Notes under the pieces: model-generated | Seen by the model: the letters and a program-made list of their open reading frames with translations, nothing else | Told to the model about the DNA's origin: nothing | Databases searched by the model: none | Shown: positions 21,707-34,400 of the stretch, one piece after another | Layout of the letters: every line of letters starts with the position of its first letter | How positions within the stretch are numbered: the first letter of the stretch is position 1 | NCBI GenBank assembly: GCA_037576215.1 | Contig: JBANDB010000006.1 | Location: 3,658,001-3,722,000, forward strand | Origin: Armillaria gallica | Taxonomy: Eukaryota; Basidiomycota; Agaricomycetes; Agaricales; Physalacriaceae | DNA length: 64,000 bases | Reading direction: 5' to 3' | Position numbers and translations under genes: made by a program

Positions 21707-24315
21707 ATGTCGTCTAGTCTCAATGGTTACTCGGACACCAGTTCAAAGCGTAATGTTCGAGGAACTGTGGATAACCGAACCGAGAATACAGCAGCAGGAC
21801 CCAGCAAACTAGAAATCGTCCACAGGGCTTTGTTGGCGCCGTTCAGCCATAGAAAGACTGACTCATCTAAAATATTATCAGATTGTACGTGTCTCATCGC
21901 TCTCTGTCCTATCCAGTCCGACCGGATGATCTCGTGCCCGACCGTGCCGCCAGTAGAAAACTGATTTTTTTACTTTTCTCTAGTGGCGCCTGTAATCATG
22001 ACTCCACGACTATTGAACACATCTACGGTCAACTCGAGGCAGCGTTCCACTGTAGGGAATTCAACCATTGGTCGGTCTCGTATGGATTTTGCTACACTGG
22101 GGCGTGCCCCGCTTCGACTAGGAATGGGTTCTCGACGCATAACTTCACGCGACCTTGAAATCGTAGAGGCCACCGATGAACTCCTTTTATCTGAAGTACC
22201 AGAGCCAGAGGGTGTCGCTTCGAACGTCAGTCTTCTTCGCGGTTTCAATGCTACCATACCCAGTGCGGAGCAAAGTCGGACACGACGAAAGCAGATGCGG
22301 AATGTTGACGCGCCACACCTTGGGCTCAAGAAGATGGGAATGCATGCTAGAGGAATGCTCGCCGATGATGACGACGGCCAGAGCCTCACTAGCGAGGATG
22401 ACGTCGTAATGGTTCCACGCGCAGATACAAACCGGAAGACGAAGAGGAGAAGGGGCAGGGAAAGTCTAAGCGCATCAAAAATACTGGGCAAGGAGGAATT
22501 GTCGCGGCAGAAGAAGGAGATTCTACGGGACAAAGAGAACATCAACGTTCGAAGAGTATGTCTAGGTTTTTCGTTCCTGTCCTTTTGCACTTACTCTACT
22601 TTCTCAGAGTTTGATTAACGGAGAAATAGCAGAGATCACGAACAAAATACAAGCACTGGATAATATCCGAAATAAACTTGAGCAGGATCTCCTGAAATTG
22701 CACGAGGATGAGTTGGAGCTGGATGATGAACGTAAGTCTTATCGCAGACTACTTCATCGTTCTAAATAGTGCCATCGCAGTCGTGGGTGTTCGGGAGCGA
22801 ATCGAATTTGAGCAAGAGTCAAGTCGAACTCCGAAGAAGAATTCTCAGCCTATGCATCTTCCCCAGAGTTCACGACGACGAAAAGGACCTGCCTTTCTAC
22901 CTTCGGAACATGATGAACTCCCGCCAGGTGTGGCATTTATGGTAAGTGACTTCATTGCTCTCATCTTCTCTCTTTTGATCTTTGTTTTGTAGACTCTAGA
23001 ATCGCATACGACACCCATAACGGCCTTGGACTTTTCTGAGCCATACGGAACCCTTGTTAGCGCTTCCCAAGACGATGCCCAACCATTAGTCTGGGACCTT
23101 TTTTCTGGGACGGAGATTGGTCGTTTGCGAGGTCATACTGGAGCAGTAAGGTGCCTGCAGGTGGAAGATCATGTCTGTTTATCCGGAAGTGACGACAGCA
23201 CAGTCCGCCTTTGGGACTTGAGAAGAGTAGAGAGCGATGATTCGGATGGGTGGGGGGATGAAGGTGAGATTGTCAGTCTCAGCGACATCACCGAGGAGAG
23301 CGAGAGTGGCGACGAACCTTCGCCAAGACCAAATGGAATTCGGAACGGTAAAGAACCCCTCGAGCGGCGGAATGATCCATGCGCCAGAGTATTGGAAGGC
23401 CACACCAAGGCCGTAACTGCCCTCTACTTTGAGGATGACTGCTTGGTATGCTAGTCAACACTATCGAAATGATTTCGATGAATTCATCCCCTATAGGTTA
23501 CAGGTGCTTCCGATAAGACTCTTCGACAATGGGATTTAACGACAGGTCAATGTGTTATGACTATGGACATCTTATGGGCGATGTCCCACTCATCGACGTC
23601 AGTCCCTGGGCCGTTATCAAATGGTTTCTTCTCTGGCGCCGCTGCATCGATCGGCTCTTTTGCGGTCCCAACTCCTCCATTCTCGGATGGAAGCTGGGAA
23701 ATGTACGAAGATTTCGTTGGTGGTGTGCAGTTTTGGGGTTATGGTCTGGTTAGCGGTAGCGGGGATGGCGCGGTTCGAATGTGGGACAGTACGTCCTCTA
23801 TCTCCGTGTCTTTTCTCATCAATGACTTTGTGAACACTCAAAGTGCGAACTGGACAAGCCCATCGAACACTCTTGGGTCATACAGGACCAGTAACATCTA
23901 TCCAATTCGACGAGATACATATTGTGAGTGGAAGTCTGGATAAGTCTATTCGGGTAAATATATCTTCTTTTGTCCACCCTGTGGTTGATTAAATAATGTC
24001 ATAGATATGGGATCTTCGAACTGGAGGCGTATTTGAGACGCTGAAATACGACCACGCTGTCACGGCCTTGCAATTTGACACACGAAAATTGGTTGCTGCA
24101 GCTGGTGAAAATGGCATAAAGGTACGATCATTCGTAAAGGACGTTCTCGAAGACCGACGTGTTTTGCGTATTTGTAGGTCTACAACAGAACGAGCATGCA
24201 ACAGTCGACGCTAAGCACCAACGGACACACCCACCCAGTACAACGGTTAAGATACATGGACCGATACCTTGTTTCCGGGGGTCGTGATTCCACCGTCAAG
24301 ATTTGGTCACTATAG
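21707..24315 (+). CDS. MDV1: Mitochondrial division protein 1 (Mdv1/Caf4 family WD40 adaptor)
   Basis: Nine exons joined in frame give 714 aa: 21707-21884, 21984-22555, 22608-22731, 22781-22941, 22993-23445, 23497-23788, 23844-23953, 24005-24121, 24178-24315. The N-terminal part is helical with HRALLAPF, as in Mdv1, where it binds Fis1. A charged heptad coiled coil (around residues 235-290) should dimerise. Seven WD40 repeats follow, with GH...WD pairs such as RGHTGAV...STVRLWD, EGHTKAV...TLRQWD, LGHTGPV...SIRIWD, ending STVKIWSL. An acidic insertion interrupts repeats 2 and 3. Mdv1 recruits the dynamin Dnm1 to mitochondria through the propeller and drives fission; this is established in yeast and inferred here. 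Confidence 0.9.
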
Positions 24316-24743
24316 CACAACCATGGAACGACAATAATTATGCGCTTTAAAGTTATTTGGTTTATACTTGTCTGGCTGGCATATACTCATGGACATATCC
24401 ACAAACCAATATCCCCTGCACATCAGATGTATTTATACGCATACAGAACATAGACTAACGGCTTCCAGCGTATGTTCTGTTGCACAAACATTCTCACGCG
24501 TCTCACGTTACGGAAGGTTACGGATCCGGAAGACGGCCGCACAGCCTTCATCTTGGCAAGCTCATTGGTTCTTCGTAACGATTAATACCCCGGTTTTCCC
24601 AGTGCCTATCGGCATGTTGGGATCCACAGCGCCCGTGCCTTGTGGTTCCGGGGAGTCTACGCCGCTCCTCGAACAAGGGGATGATGGCCTGAAAAAGCGT
24701 GTATGTAGCTTGCTTGTCTTCCTACACTGGTGCAAGCACTAGG
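24316..24743. other. Intergenic region, promoter of the GH79 gene
   Basis: About 430 bases between MDV1 and the GH79 gene in the same direction. It contains a direct repeat of TTACGGA (near 24509 and 24518). I found no conserved open frame or RNA gene. Confidence 0.4.
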
Positions 24744-26750
24744 ATGGGGCTGCCTGTTCTCTCCCTGTTTCTCGTCTTCCAATTCTTGCACGCGTATGCT
24801 GCCGTGAATGTCTCCTGGTCTACCACCGCCTCAGATTCGTCAAAGAACGTGGTGCAGGCTAATTTCCTGGGAGTGAGTTTCGAACTCAGTTTTATGGATC
24901 AATATTGTGAGTCCACAATGTTATCCTACCGCTTTCACTATTGACCAGTCTCAGTTGGCAATGACACGTCCACAATTCCCCAAACAATGCTGAACTATCT
25001 TTCTGAAATACGCACCCGCACAGGGTCCAATCCCGTCCGGCTCCGGATAGGTGGTAATTCGGCGGATAGCTCAACGTATTTACAAAACCAGACCTCGCCG
25101 ATGCTTAAGCTCACTGATCCGAATGCCAACTACAACAACCAGCCTGTGGATTATGGCCCTATGCTATGGCAGGTACTGCAAAATGTGTCGGGCTCGGTCG
25201 GGGGGACCGAGTACCTCATCGGCATCTCTCTCAGCGACCCCAATAACACCATCGGATCCACAATCGCAGGAGACGCAAAGGAGATCTTGGGCGATAACTT
25301 GGACTCGATCCTCGTAGGAAACGTCAGTCGTCTAGATCCTCTGGCCATTTCCCGCGTATCTCAATTTGACCGCACAGGAACCAGATTTGTATACTTCACA
25401 TGGCAATAGACCCGGCTTACAAAACTATACGGTCCAAGACTACATCGGGGTGCGTTTGATTTTGACGTGTGCTTTGGTGTCGCGTGAATGATCTTTTGTT
25501 GTAGGAGTTCTCGGAAGTTACGAATTACCTGAATAATACCTCTGCGGGTGACATTCTGAATACCCAGATATGTGCTGGACCGACGGTATGCTGCCAGTGG
25601 GTACGTCGGTCGAGTTTTTTTAATTTTTGGTTGATGTATCTCACGGATATCTTAGGATTTGGCGACTCTGTTACAGCAGGGCTACCTGGCAACGTTCAGT
25701 AACATACTCAAATATATCACGTCAGTCAACCCCACCATAGAAAGGCCTTCGAGTTTACTTATAGCCTTTCATTTAGCCTGCAACATTATCCTCAGAATAA
25801 CTGCTTTGGTTCTTATCAGTATGAGCTACCATACTATCTTCAACATTCCAACAGTACGTGTCCAGCCCCCATCTTATCTGAATTCGGAATGAGAATTTCT
25901 TCTCCCAGCGGTGGGTCTGGCCAGTTGGCAGCAATATGGTATCGATATTGTGGCCTCGAATACTTCTGCTGGTCATATTCGGCTAGTCATGTCCGAGTTC
26001 AACTCTGCCTCGTGCGGTGGAATCGCCAACATCTCTGATACCTTTGCCGTTGGGTCGCTATGGACAGTCGACTATGCCTTGCAAATGGCTTCAGTTGGTT
26101 ATTCCGCCGCGTATATCCATACGAGAGAAAAGGGCATATTCTACAACTCGATCGACCCTCCCAATCGCACCGTGTCTGGTGATACATGGACCACAAATTC
26201 ACCCTTCTACGCCGTACTCGCCATGCCGGAAATATTGCAAGCGAACAACGGCAGTATCGTCGTTGACCTCAACCTGGAAGGATCAATGACCGGCAATAGT
26301 ACCGTCGCGGGATACGCCATTTACGATGCCGGAAGCCTTTCGGCATCGAAATTGGTCCTTTTCAACTATGATAGCTCTTCCGTGGAGTTCTCCCTGGCAA
26401 ATTCGGTGTCTGGCCAGCCATCTATCAAGTATTTGGCATCGTCGGATATAAATGAAAAGCGGAATATCGCTTGGGGTGGACAGTCGTTTGTGGGTGTCAG
26501 CGATGGAAAGCCTGTCAATGTAACGCGAGATACCAGCGGGTTCAGTTGGCTTCCCCTCAGTGGTAATTTGGACTGCACGGGAAAATGCACGATTGAAGTG
26601 CCTGGTCCCAGTCTAGCAGTGGTATACTTGTCCGACTCGTCCAATTCGTCCAATTCGTCAGAGTCTCAGTCGAATTCAGCTCGACGCACTGTGGTCCCTG
26701 CAATATTTGCTGTTGTTAGTTTTATCTTTATTTTGGGACACTTGGTTTAA
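24744..26750 (+). CDS. Secreted, probably GPI-anchored glycoside hydrolase family 79 (beta-glucuronidase-like)
   Basis: Seven exons (24744-24906, 24955-25322, 25378-25449, 25505-25600, 25656-25720, 25777-25853, 25909-26750) give 560 aa. The N-terminus is a signal peptide (MGLPVLSLFLVFQFLHAYA). NPVRLRIGGNSAD is the GH79 core strand. GNEPDLY carries the acid/base glutamate and LVMSEFNSAS carries the nucleophile glutamate, each placed as in clan GH-A. A beta-sandwich C-terminal domain is followed by a Ser/Asn-rich linker and a hydrophobic tail (VVPAIFAVVSFIFIL), a typical GPI signal. Many N-x-S/T sequons are present. It should release glucuronic acid from arabinogalactan or similar glycans at the cell surface. 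The substrate is inferred. Confidence 0.88.
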
Positions 26751-26955
26751 TCTATAGCACACTGGTTCGTATTTATTAGATGGACTTAGCACGATCTTTA
26801 TCTGGAATTTGATTCGTCCTCGACGACGCGACCCTATATCGTCACGTGATGTTTGAGGACGCGTGAAAGATAGTTTAAAATTTAGATTTGCTCCCGTTCT
26901 TTGTCCGTTGTCCTTCCAGCCTACAAAAAGCCTCGCTTCATGTCCACTTAGCCCC

Positions 26956-29003
26956 ATGTCAGGCAACGAATCTCACACTAAGACGCGCACATTGCGAAAG
27001 GCGCCTTCTCTCGTGCTGAATGCTCCTACTACAGGTTCGGCCACGCCAGTGAATGCGCGACTGAAATATACGCCTAGAAAACTAGGCAAGCTTCGATGGA
27101 CAAGCAGCACTGATATCGTGCCCGACAGCGAGGAAGAAAACAGGTAGGGCTTTGTACGCCTTCACCGATATTGGCACGCTAGACCGATGTAGCTGCACTC
27201 CTAGCGGGAACGTTGATCGGAGGGATACGAAGGAAGTCATTGTGATTTCTTCTGACGAAGAAGACACGTACGTTTCAACGTAAACATCCTTCAATTTGTC
27301 TTCCACATTCATCTGTAGATACGAACTAGTGAAACCCACCTCTACGTACGTATCTCTATATTTTCCAATTTCGCCACTGACTTGCTTATCTTAGTGGCGA
27401 CGATCTTTCAAGCAGTCCCAAGAAGCCTAAGCGGGTGGTCCGAAGAATTGTTCAAAGCTCAGATGAATCTGAAGACGACTCTCAAGATGCCTCCACGACC
27501 AAGCCGGAAGTCATTGAAATCTCAGATAATTCATCTAATGAGGGGGAAATGCTACCACGTATTCCGCGACCGATAGGCCGCTCAAATAGTCGCATGCCTC
27601 AAGTTGCGATATCTGTTGATGGTTCAGTCATGACTTGGTGTGTCCGGTAGTATGCTTACCATGTCCCTTACTGAATAGAACCAGGGATGCGCCTGTATCT
27701 CCACGAAAACCTCTACGCGTACCGACGAATGAGAATGCAGTCGCTGGCCCGTCAACCCCTAGTCGAAGCAAAGAGCTTCCCGATTCTGGACTGAAGCCCG
27801 GCGCCCCCGCGTCAGCTTCTCCTGCCACCAAAACTCCCAGATTGCGACCGAACACGAAAAAAGCTCAAGCAGAGGCTGAGTTAAAGCGGCTGGCAGAATT
27901 CACTCAGATTCTGTTCAATGATCTCAACAGGGACGTTTTCAACAGTCGCCTTCCGGCTGATATTGAGCTTTGCTGGAGCAAGAGACTCAATACAACGGCT
28001 GGTCGCGCAACGTATTCCCGGTGAGATGACATCCTGCATCATATTGTACAATGGTTTATTCTATATAACAGGAAAGACGGTATTGTTTCTGGAAAGATCG
28101 AACTGGCCACAAAGATTCTAGATTCCGAAGGCAAGTTTTATCCACCCCCGTTTCCATGTATGTCTGAATAGCGGAGTAGAGCGGGTGATGAAGACACTTT
28201 CTCACGAGATGTGCCATCTGGCGTGTTGGATAATCAACAAGAAACTCAACGAGAGTCATGGATCGTTGTTCAAAGCCTGGTCAGTATTCGTGGAATTGCC
28301 GATAGTATTTTGCATTGATTTTTTGAGAAGGGCGGCAAGGGTGGCCGCAAAAAGACCGGATATTGAAGTTTCGGTATGTCCTATCGTTTTGAAAGGTTCA
28401 TTTTCGTCTAGTTGACCATAGCATGAAGACTACTCATGACTACGAAATTTCTTACAAGTTTGAATGGAGTATGTATCCGTTGACCTATAAGGATAACGCC
28501 TCTCATTTTTGATAGGGTGCGAGATATGTAAATTGGTGTAAGCTTGTCCATTCTTTCAACTATCTTGACTAACCTCGCTGTAGCTATGGAAGACATAGCA
28601 AGTCGATCAAGCCGGATGATGGCAAGTATCGTCGCTGGTTTCGTGATGCAGCTGACGAGCTTGCCGTCAGTGTGTGGCAGATGCCATGAAGGAAAACTCA
28701 TACCTCTTTTCGCTCAACGCCAGCGGAAGGCTCCTCAGACCCCAAAGATCAGCCGTATGGCTGCGAGCAAACCAAGGGGTATGTTTTTATGTGTGACTGG
28801 GGGATTCTGCTAATCGATTTGAACTGGAAGATTCACCGCTGCGGACTCAACCTGAGATGCCCGATCCCTTGAAGGACGACACGATCGACCTGACAATATG
28901 CTCAGTAGATTCCGATGAGGAGGTAGTTCACGAATCGGATTCAGAAGTGGAGGTGCTCGCCGCACTTTTGGGATCTACTACGATAGCTGGACGTAGTTCC
29001 TGA
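26956..29003 (+). CDS. Nuclear SprT-like metalloprotease with SUMO-interacting motifs (GCNA/Wss1-like)
   Basis: The start at 26956 (MSGNESHTKTRTLRK) opens a long disordered Ser/Asp-rich half spread over small exons. A SprT domain follows: FNDLNRDVFNSRLPADIELCWS, then RVMKTLSHEMCHLACW with the HExxH zinc site (HEMCH, about 28203). A zinc ribbon has CEIC and CGRC pairs. The tail is acidic, ending TTIAGRSS. Three hydrophobic-acidic motifs (EVIVISSDEED, EVIEISDNSS, DTIDLTICSVDSDEE) look like SUMO-interacting motifs. Two introns, 28131-28179 and 28622-28670, have GC donors (GCAAGT). Proteases of this type degrade DNA-protein crosslinks in chromatin, and the SIMs would bring it to SUMOylated adducts. 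That function is inferred from the family. Confidence 0.86.
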
Positions 29004-29412
29004 TGCTCAAGCAATGACTATTTTCCTGTTGGTTATTCAATTTATGGACGATTTAGCGCAGATTATCTATATACTATCACTAGCTGATTTTGACGTGCCC
29101 GCAATATGAACAACGCGTATTTATTCAACCATTTAACGCGATTGAGAGAGTACATCGTAGTTTTTAGGATCTTAAGTGCGCTCCGCCCCACATTACACCC
29201 AGTTTCGATTTCTTTATGAACAAGGATGGTCGGGGCAATCAGTATAAGTAATCGTAGGTATACGTATTAAGTACCTAGTGTATGGCGACGATACGGACAT
29301 GTCGTTCACATACAGAGGAACCACCATGAAGTATCGCCGAGTAAATTTTGGATCTACAAGCAATGTGCATAAATGGTAGCGAATTGGACGTGACTTGACG
29401 CGACTTACAGGG
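29004..29412. other. Intergenic stretch, two convergent 3' ends
   Basis: Roughly 400 AT-rich bases between the SprT-like gene (+) and the acidic-protein gene (-). I see no coding frame or structured RNA. Confidence 0.45.
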
Positions 29413-30351
29413 TTAATGTCGAGTTTTCCGGGTCTTGGAATTCACCCGTTCTTTTGGAAGATCAGGGGCTTTCCTCTTCGCACCCAATTTGCTGATCTCT
29501 TCAGCTCCCTCTTCCTCTTCAGCCCTGCTCTCGTCCTCACTGGATGCGTCATCGTCGCTGGGACTGCCACCGTTCGCCGTATTTTCCACCTCTTTCACAG
29601 TATATTCTATCCCAAGGCGCTGACACTCGAATCCTTAAAGAAAGGCTCTATCGTCAATGGTGCCAGAAACCCTCTTTGCGATGATGCCAAACTGCCCAAA
29701 CGCGCCGTGGCAGCCATATCCATCATTCCAGTAGAAGACGAGGAAAGAATGTCCATTATCGTCTTCCTCTGCTGCGATAGACAGACCGTGTCCGTCTTCA
29801 TACACGCAATTTGACCACTCCTTACTCCATTGTACGCTCTCTATGTAGAAGCAATTGAGTATCCAGCGACTTTGCGAGGCACGATGCCCTTGAAAGTGCC
29901 TCAATTTCCCCATTATTAACCGTAACCTCAATATGCTCGGGGAGAATTTTTTCTGCGTCAATGTTTGGCGCAGTGATGGTAATAGCACCGTAGTCTTTCT
30001 CGAAAACAAATCTTCTCAAATTCTGGGTGACCGTAGTAGACCCAGATATATTTTCCAGGTAGAACAGAGAGATCATATGGACCTTCTCTGAGTTTCTGCG
30101 AGGAGTGAATATAAAGTGGTACACTAGAGAACGTCACATACAATACCAGGAACTACTGTTTTCTCGTCATTACACCAATACTTGGGACCTTGAAGGTATC
30201 CACCACCATCCTCTTCATCATCGTACATACTATCGTTCTGGTAGTTATGCCAATGGGAGTGCCTCATTTTGAAAGGAACGGTCGCAAGCAGGAAGACAAG
30301 ATTTTTTTTTTGGTTCCGTCGGTTCATCGGTCCGAAAATATATCGGCACAT
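29413..30351 (-). CDS. Unidentified acidic, probably nuclear protein; exon structure unresolved
   Basis: Minus-strand coding-like blocks run from 30351 down to a TAA at 29413. They include an acidic N-terminal block (DDEEDGGGYLQGPKYWC), a central block (DYGAITITAPNIDAEKIL, EVTVNNGEIEAL), a block with NGHSFLVFYWNDGYG, and a highly acidic tail (SSEDESRAEEEEG) followed by basic KRK-type signals. A likely intron starts at GTATGT after KTVVPGI. I could not connect all blocks in frame. An in-frame TAA at 29635-29637 separates the third block from the tail. I do not recognise the family. It could be a real fast-evolving gene or a decaying one. Confidence 0.4.
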
Positions 30352-30545
30352 TCCGTCGGGTTTTGAACCTTAATACTTGGCTGTATAGAATTACATAATC
30401 AAGTACCCTTCAATTATTCGCCATACTTCTCAAAATCGCCAACGCGTGCATCTCGCTAGGGTCTCTGTATGTTGCCTTTCGTACTGCTCTACACTTATCT
30501 CACTCACCTGCTCTTCTAGTCAAGCTATCTGAAAATACATACAAA

Positions 30546-30818
30546 ATGACCCACGACGCAGTTTGGTTCTCTCGTCCCAGAAAATTCGGAAAGGGCTCCC
30601 GTCAGTGGTGAGTAGTATACCCACTATTGAGACGTCCCCGTGGCTGATGCCTGGGCCAGCCGTCTCTGTGCCCACCAGGCCGGTCTCATTCGCAAATACG
30701 GCCTCGACCTTTGCAGACAATGTTTCCGTGAAAAGTCTGCTGCCATCGGTTTCGTCAAGGTTCGTATCTCCGTCCCTCCTCGCGGTCTCTTCGATCTCAT
30801 TATTTCTAGAACCGGTGA
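30546..30818 (+). CDS. RPS29: 40S ribosomal protein S29 (uS14)
   Basis: Three exons (30546-30607, 30660-30759, 30810-30818) encode exactly 56 aa, the normal length of eukaryotic S29. The product begins [20 protein letters not shown]. It has the zinc-binding CRLC and CRQC pairs, the core GLIRKYGL, and ends GFVKNR. The last exon is only nine bases (Asn-Arg-stop). It sits in the head of the small ribosomal subunit near the mRNA path. The upstream region has a CTAGGGT telobox-like site near 30456, which fits ribosomal-protein promoters of many fungi, but that link is an inference. Confidence 0.97.
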
Positions 30819-31451
30819 AGCTGCGTAGGACTTGGACCATTCGCTTTGCGTCTCCTGCTTTCGTATACAAACCAGCATATGCCTGTATTCTTCGTGATAG
30901 GGAAATGAACTACTAGTTTCCGGGCATCCTTCATGACTGAGTTACATTCCTGCGTTCCAAATCTATGTCATTCTATCTAGTACAAGTCTAATTGTGAGAT
31001 GCTACTACAAGTCGTGAATGCAAAAGATGGTATATTGCAATCAAGACACTCCAAATGATACACACAATGAGGCAAAGCATCCGGTTGGCAAGTATCTAAT
31101 TAAAGACTTTATACAGCTGAGGTTGGGGATAGGAATAACTACAGAATGACAAATAGTGCTGCGACGAGGATACTATTAGACAAACAACCGAGTTAGAGTG
31201 AATGAAATAACCTGTACAAATGAGGTGGCAAATACGAAGTGTCCAGACATGAAAGCAGAAGAGGAATGCAGTTTTCGAATACAATGAGGTTGTGGTATGA
31301 TAGATTCGGGACGGCAATGCCCCAAAGATGGATGGATGAGGGAAAAGAGGTCGAATAAGGTAGACTTTTAGGGTTTAGGTATCGTGCCAACAGAGACGGG
31401 CGTTGAACGAGGAGTCGTATGTTAAGTTGAGGTCGTTCCCGCCGAACGAGT
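30819..31451. other. Intergenic stretch between RPS29 and the Pumilio gene 3' ends
   Basis: About 630 bases between two convergent genes. They are AT-rich and probably hold the 3' untranslated regions of both. No conserved frame, RNA gene or repeat was recognised. Confidence 0.45.
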
Positions 31452-34400
31452 TTACATCCCATAGCCAAAGGCCGATCTTTGGTAGGGGTCGGTGAGGCCC
31501 GCTCCACCAAATTGATTGACGCCGTTGAACGAGCCGGAATAGGCGCTGCCATGCGTCGCTGACAGACTATTGTGACCCGAGTTTCCTTGCAAAACGTATC
31601 CGTCGATGGACTGAGGCTGAAGGTTATGGAGCTGCGATGAGAGATGTGATTGACCGAACGACGTCTGCTGAGGAAGGCCGTAAAGGCTGCCTTGGTTGTA
31701 GACGTCTGTCAGAGTGTTGGCATGATGAGCTTGAGGAAGGTGACGGCCGCCGGTAGGGGTTGAACCGAGACCTTGGTTGGTGAGCGCCATGTTGACGAGA
31801 GCCTGCTGGGTGTGATACCCGCCAAAGTGGTCCATTTGCTCGCGCTGGAGCTTGTTCTGGATACGTTTGCCGTATGGCGTGTTACGGATGAGAGGAAGAA
31901 CAGGCCGAATTCCTTCTACAAGCAGTGCGCGTTGTGCGGGCTCGGCATAATCCAGCGCCGTCTGGACACAGTAGTTTCCATACGAATCGCGAAGAAGTTT
32001 CTCCAGACGAGTTCGATTGAGAAGCTCTTCGATGAGCATCTTCCGGGTGCTGTGTTCTGCAACGCGAACACACTACGGCAGAAAGTTAGAACAATTCCAT
32101 ATAGAAAGGAAAAACTGCTCGCACCTTTTCGATAACGTTCGAACTAAACTTCTGGACCGACAGCGCACAGACATTCCCGGCAAACTGACGTATAACCGCA
32201 TCGCTGAAGCGATTATCGTTCAAATCAAGGATGTACTGAACGACCTATTAAAAGGATTTAGCCAACGAGGTACATCTTCCGATGACGATACACTCACATA
32301 GTTACCATATGGGTCTTGAACCAGAGTAAGAGCATTGTAGGTAATCTCATTGACGAGCTGAATGCGCTGGTGGTCTGATGCATGATCAATACACCGCTGA
32401 AGAACACAACATCCATGACGATGCGTTGCAACTTCCACACAGTTGACGGCAACGGCATTGTAAATGAACTACAGCGAATATCGTCAGAAGGAACCCATCC
32501 CCACAGCACAGCGCGTACCTGGTTGTCCTCGGGAGCTAACTTGTTAAGGCACTTCTGGATAACATGATTACCGTTCAAGTCCTTGATGAGGACGACGACA
32601 TGAAGACTAAGAGCGACGATAATGGAATGAATCTGAGCATTGTAGCGAACATCAGCCTGCGTCGCCTACGTAAGTGTGATAGGAGAGATAGCAAGGAAAT
32701 TACACTTGCCTGACGTCTTGTTGATAAAAAGTCGATCATCTTTTGCACTGCACGCGTCCCATGCATGTTCAATGAGATATTGACAAGATCCTGCGCGACA
32801 GATTCGCATATCACATTGCGCTGTTCATCAGTGGAAAACTCAAGCAGCTTCTGACACAGGTAATTCCCGAAAGGATCTGAAAAAATACGATGAGAAAAAA
32901 AACTGTCATCCTTGGCCGAACAACGCACCTGTCATGAGATCCGCAAAATGACCGAACGTTTCACGGAATATCATGTCTCGGTGTTCTGGAACGCCCTCCT
33001 CTAGCTTCTTTTGAAGGTATCGGCAACCATGTTGGTCTTTGCATAACGCAGGGATTTCACCCTGGAGATCCTCTAGACGCGTACCAGCAAAACGGTTGAC
33101 TAGCAGGATGTGAGACATTGAGGAGGAATAAGAAATTAGACGTGACAAACATTCTCGGTCGATGTCACCCCGCTTGTGTTTAGGGCCGTGCAAACCATTC
33201 ATCTTGCCATCAGCCACACCATTACTTGGCCGACCTGATACACCTAATCCATAACGAGATCCAGAGTACAAGGCACCAGAGCCATTGGCACTTCCACCAT
33301 TGGGGGTACGGCTACCCTCAAACCCGTAGGAATCATACCGGCCGTTGTCCATCCCGCCGTTAAGGCCATACACGGACTCCACACCATACTGCTATATAAC
33401 GAATCATTACTACACATGCCAATATGCGAAATAAGTTACGAACCTGCATGGATTCTTCGAGACTTCCTTGTGATGAATTGAATGACAAGGGTCCGTTCTC
33501 ATATTGGGCCGTGGGTGTGAGTCGCGTCAGCGACGGTTGAAGATCACCCGAGTTTACGGTACTGTCACCTAGTTGGTGCGAACCCATACGAGAACCCAAG
33601 GTGTCGGTAAGGGGGGTGGAGGGTGTCTTCATAAGGTGCTGAGGGTTGTTTGAGATCCCTAGTGGCGTTGCTGGCACAGACCGGGTAGTACCGTTTAAAC
33701 TCTCCAGCATGATTGGCGGTGTGCCGCGCCTAGACGATGGAGGTCGAACATGAGGATGTCCCTGAGGGTGCTGAGGGACCAGGGGCGTGCCCGAGGCTGA
33801 GACAGATCCTGCAAGTTTCCCGTTGGCGTCAATAGCGGCCGGGGACAAAGACAAAGTCGGGTTGGTGACTGTCCGCCTGTCGTTCCTGGATGAGAGTCCA
33901 TCTCCACGAGAGCCAGGGAACTGCGGCCATTCCGAATGTTTTTCCCGAGATTCCATGGCGCGACTGAACGAAGACCGTGGCGAGGTCTGAGAGATATGCG
34001 CAAGATCAAGCGCAGCCGATGACGTTGAAACCTGTGGGTGTTGAGTGGTAGCTTGGGAAACTTTGCAATAGAACGGCGCACCTTGGAAAAGTGGTTATAC
34101 TTGTCATCATCGGAAGTGGGCAGGTTCCGCATGGCATCTGCAGAAACGGGACTTAGAGAGGGCCTCGGATGAGCCGACAACAACTCACTGTGCATTTCCT
34201 GGTCGAGCTGCTCATCCAACATCATACCAGCGTTGAAATTGCCACCGTAGCGAACTTCTTCTTCGCCATAGCGCGAACCCCGGTTCAAGATGGAAGCCGA
34301 AATAGGATTGGGTGCGGGAGAAGTTCTGTTGGAACGGTCTCCGGCGACAGCCAAACTTTGGAAATGACTCGCCAATTCCTCATCGTGGCTGCTGGCAGAC

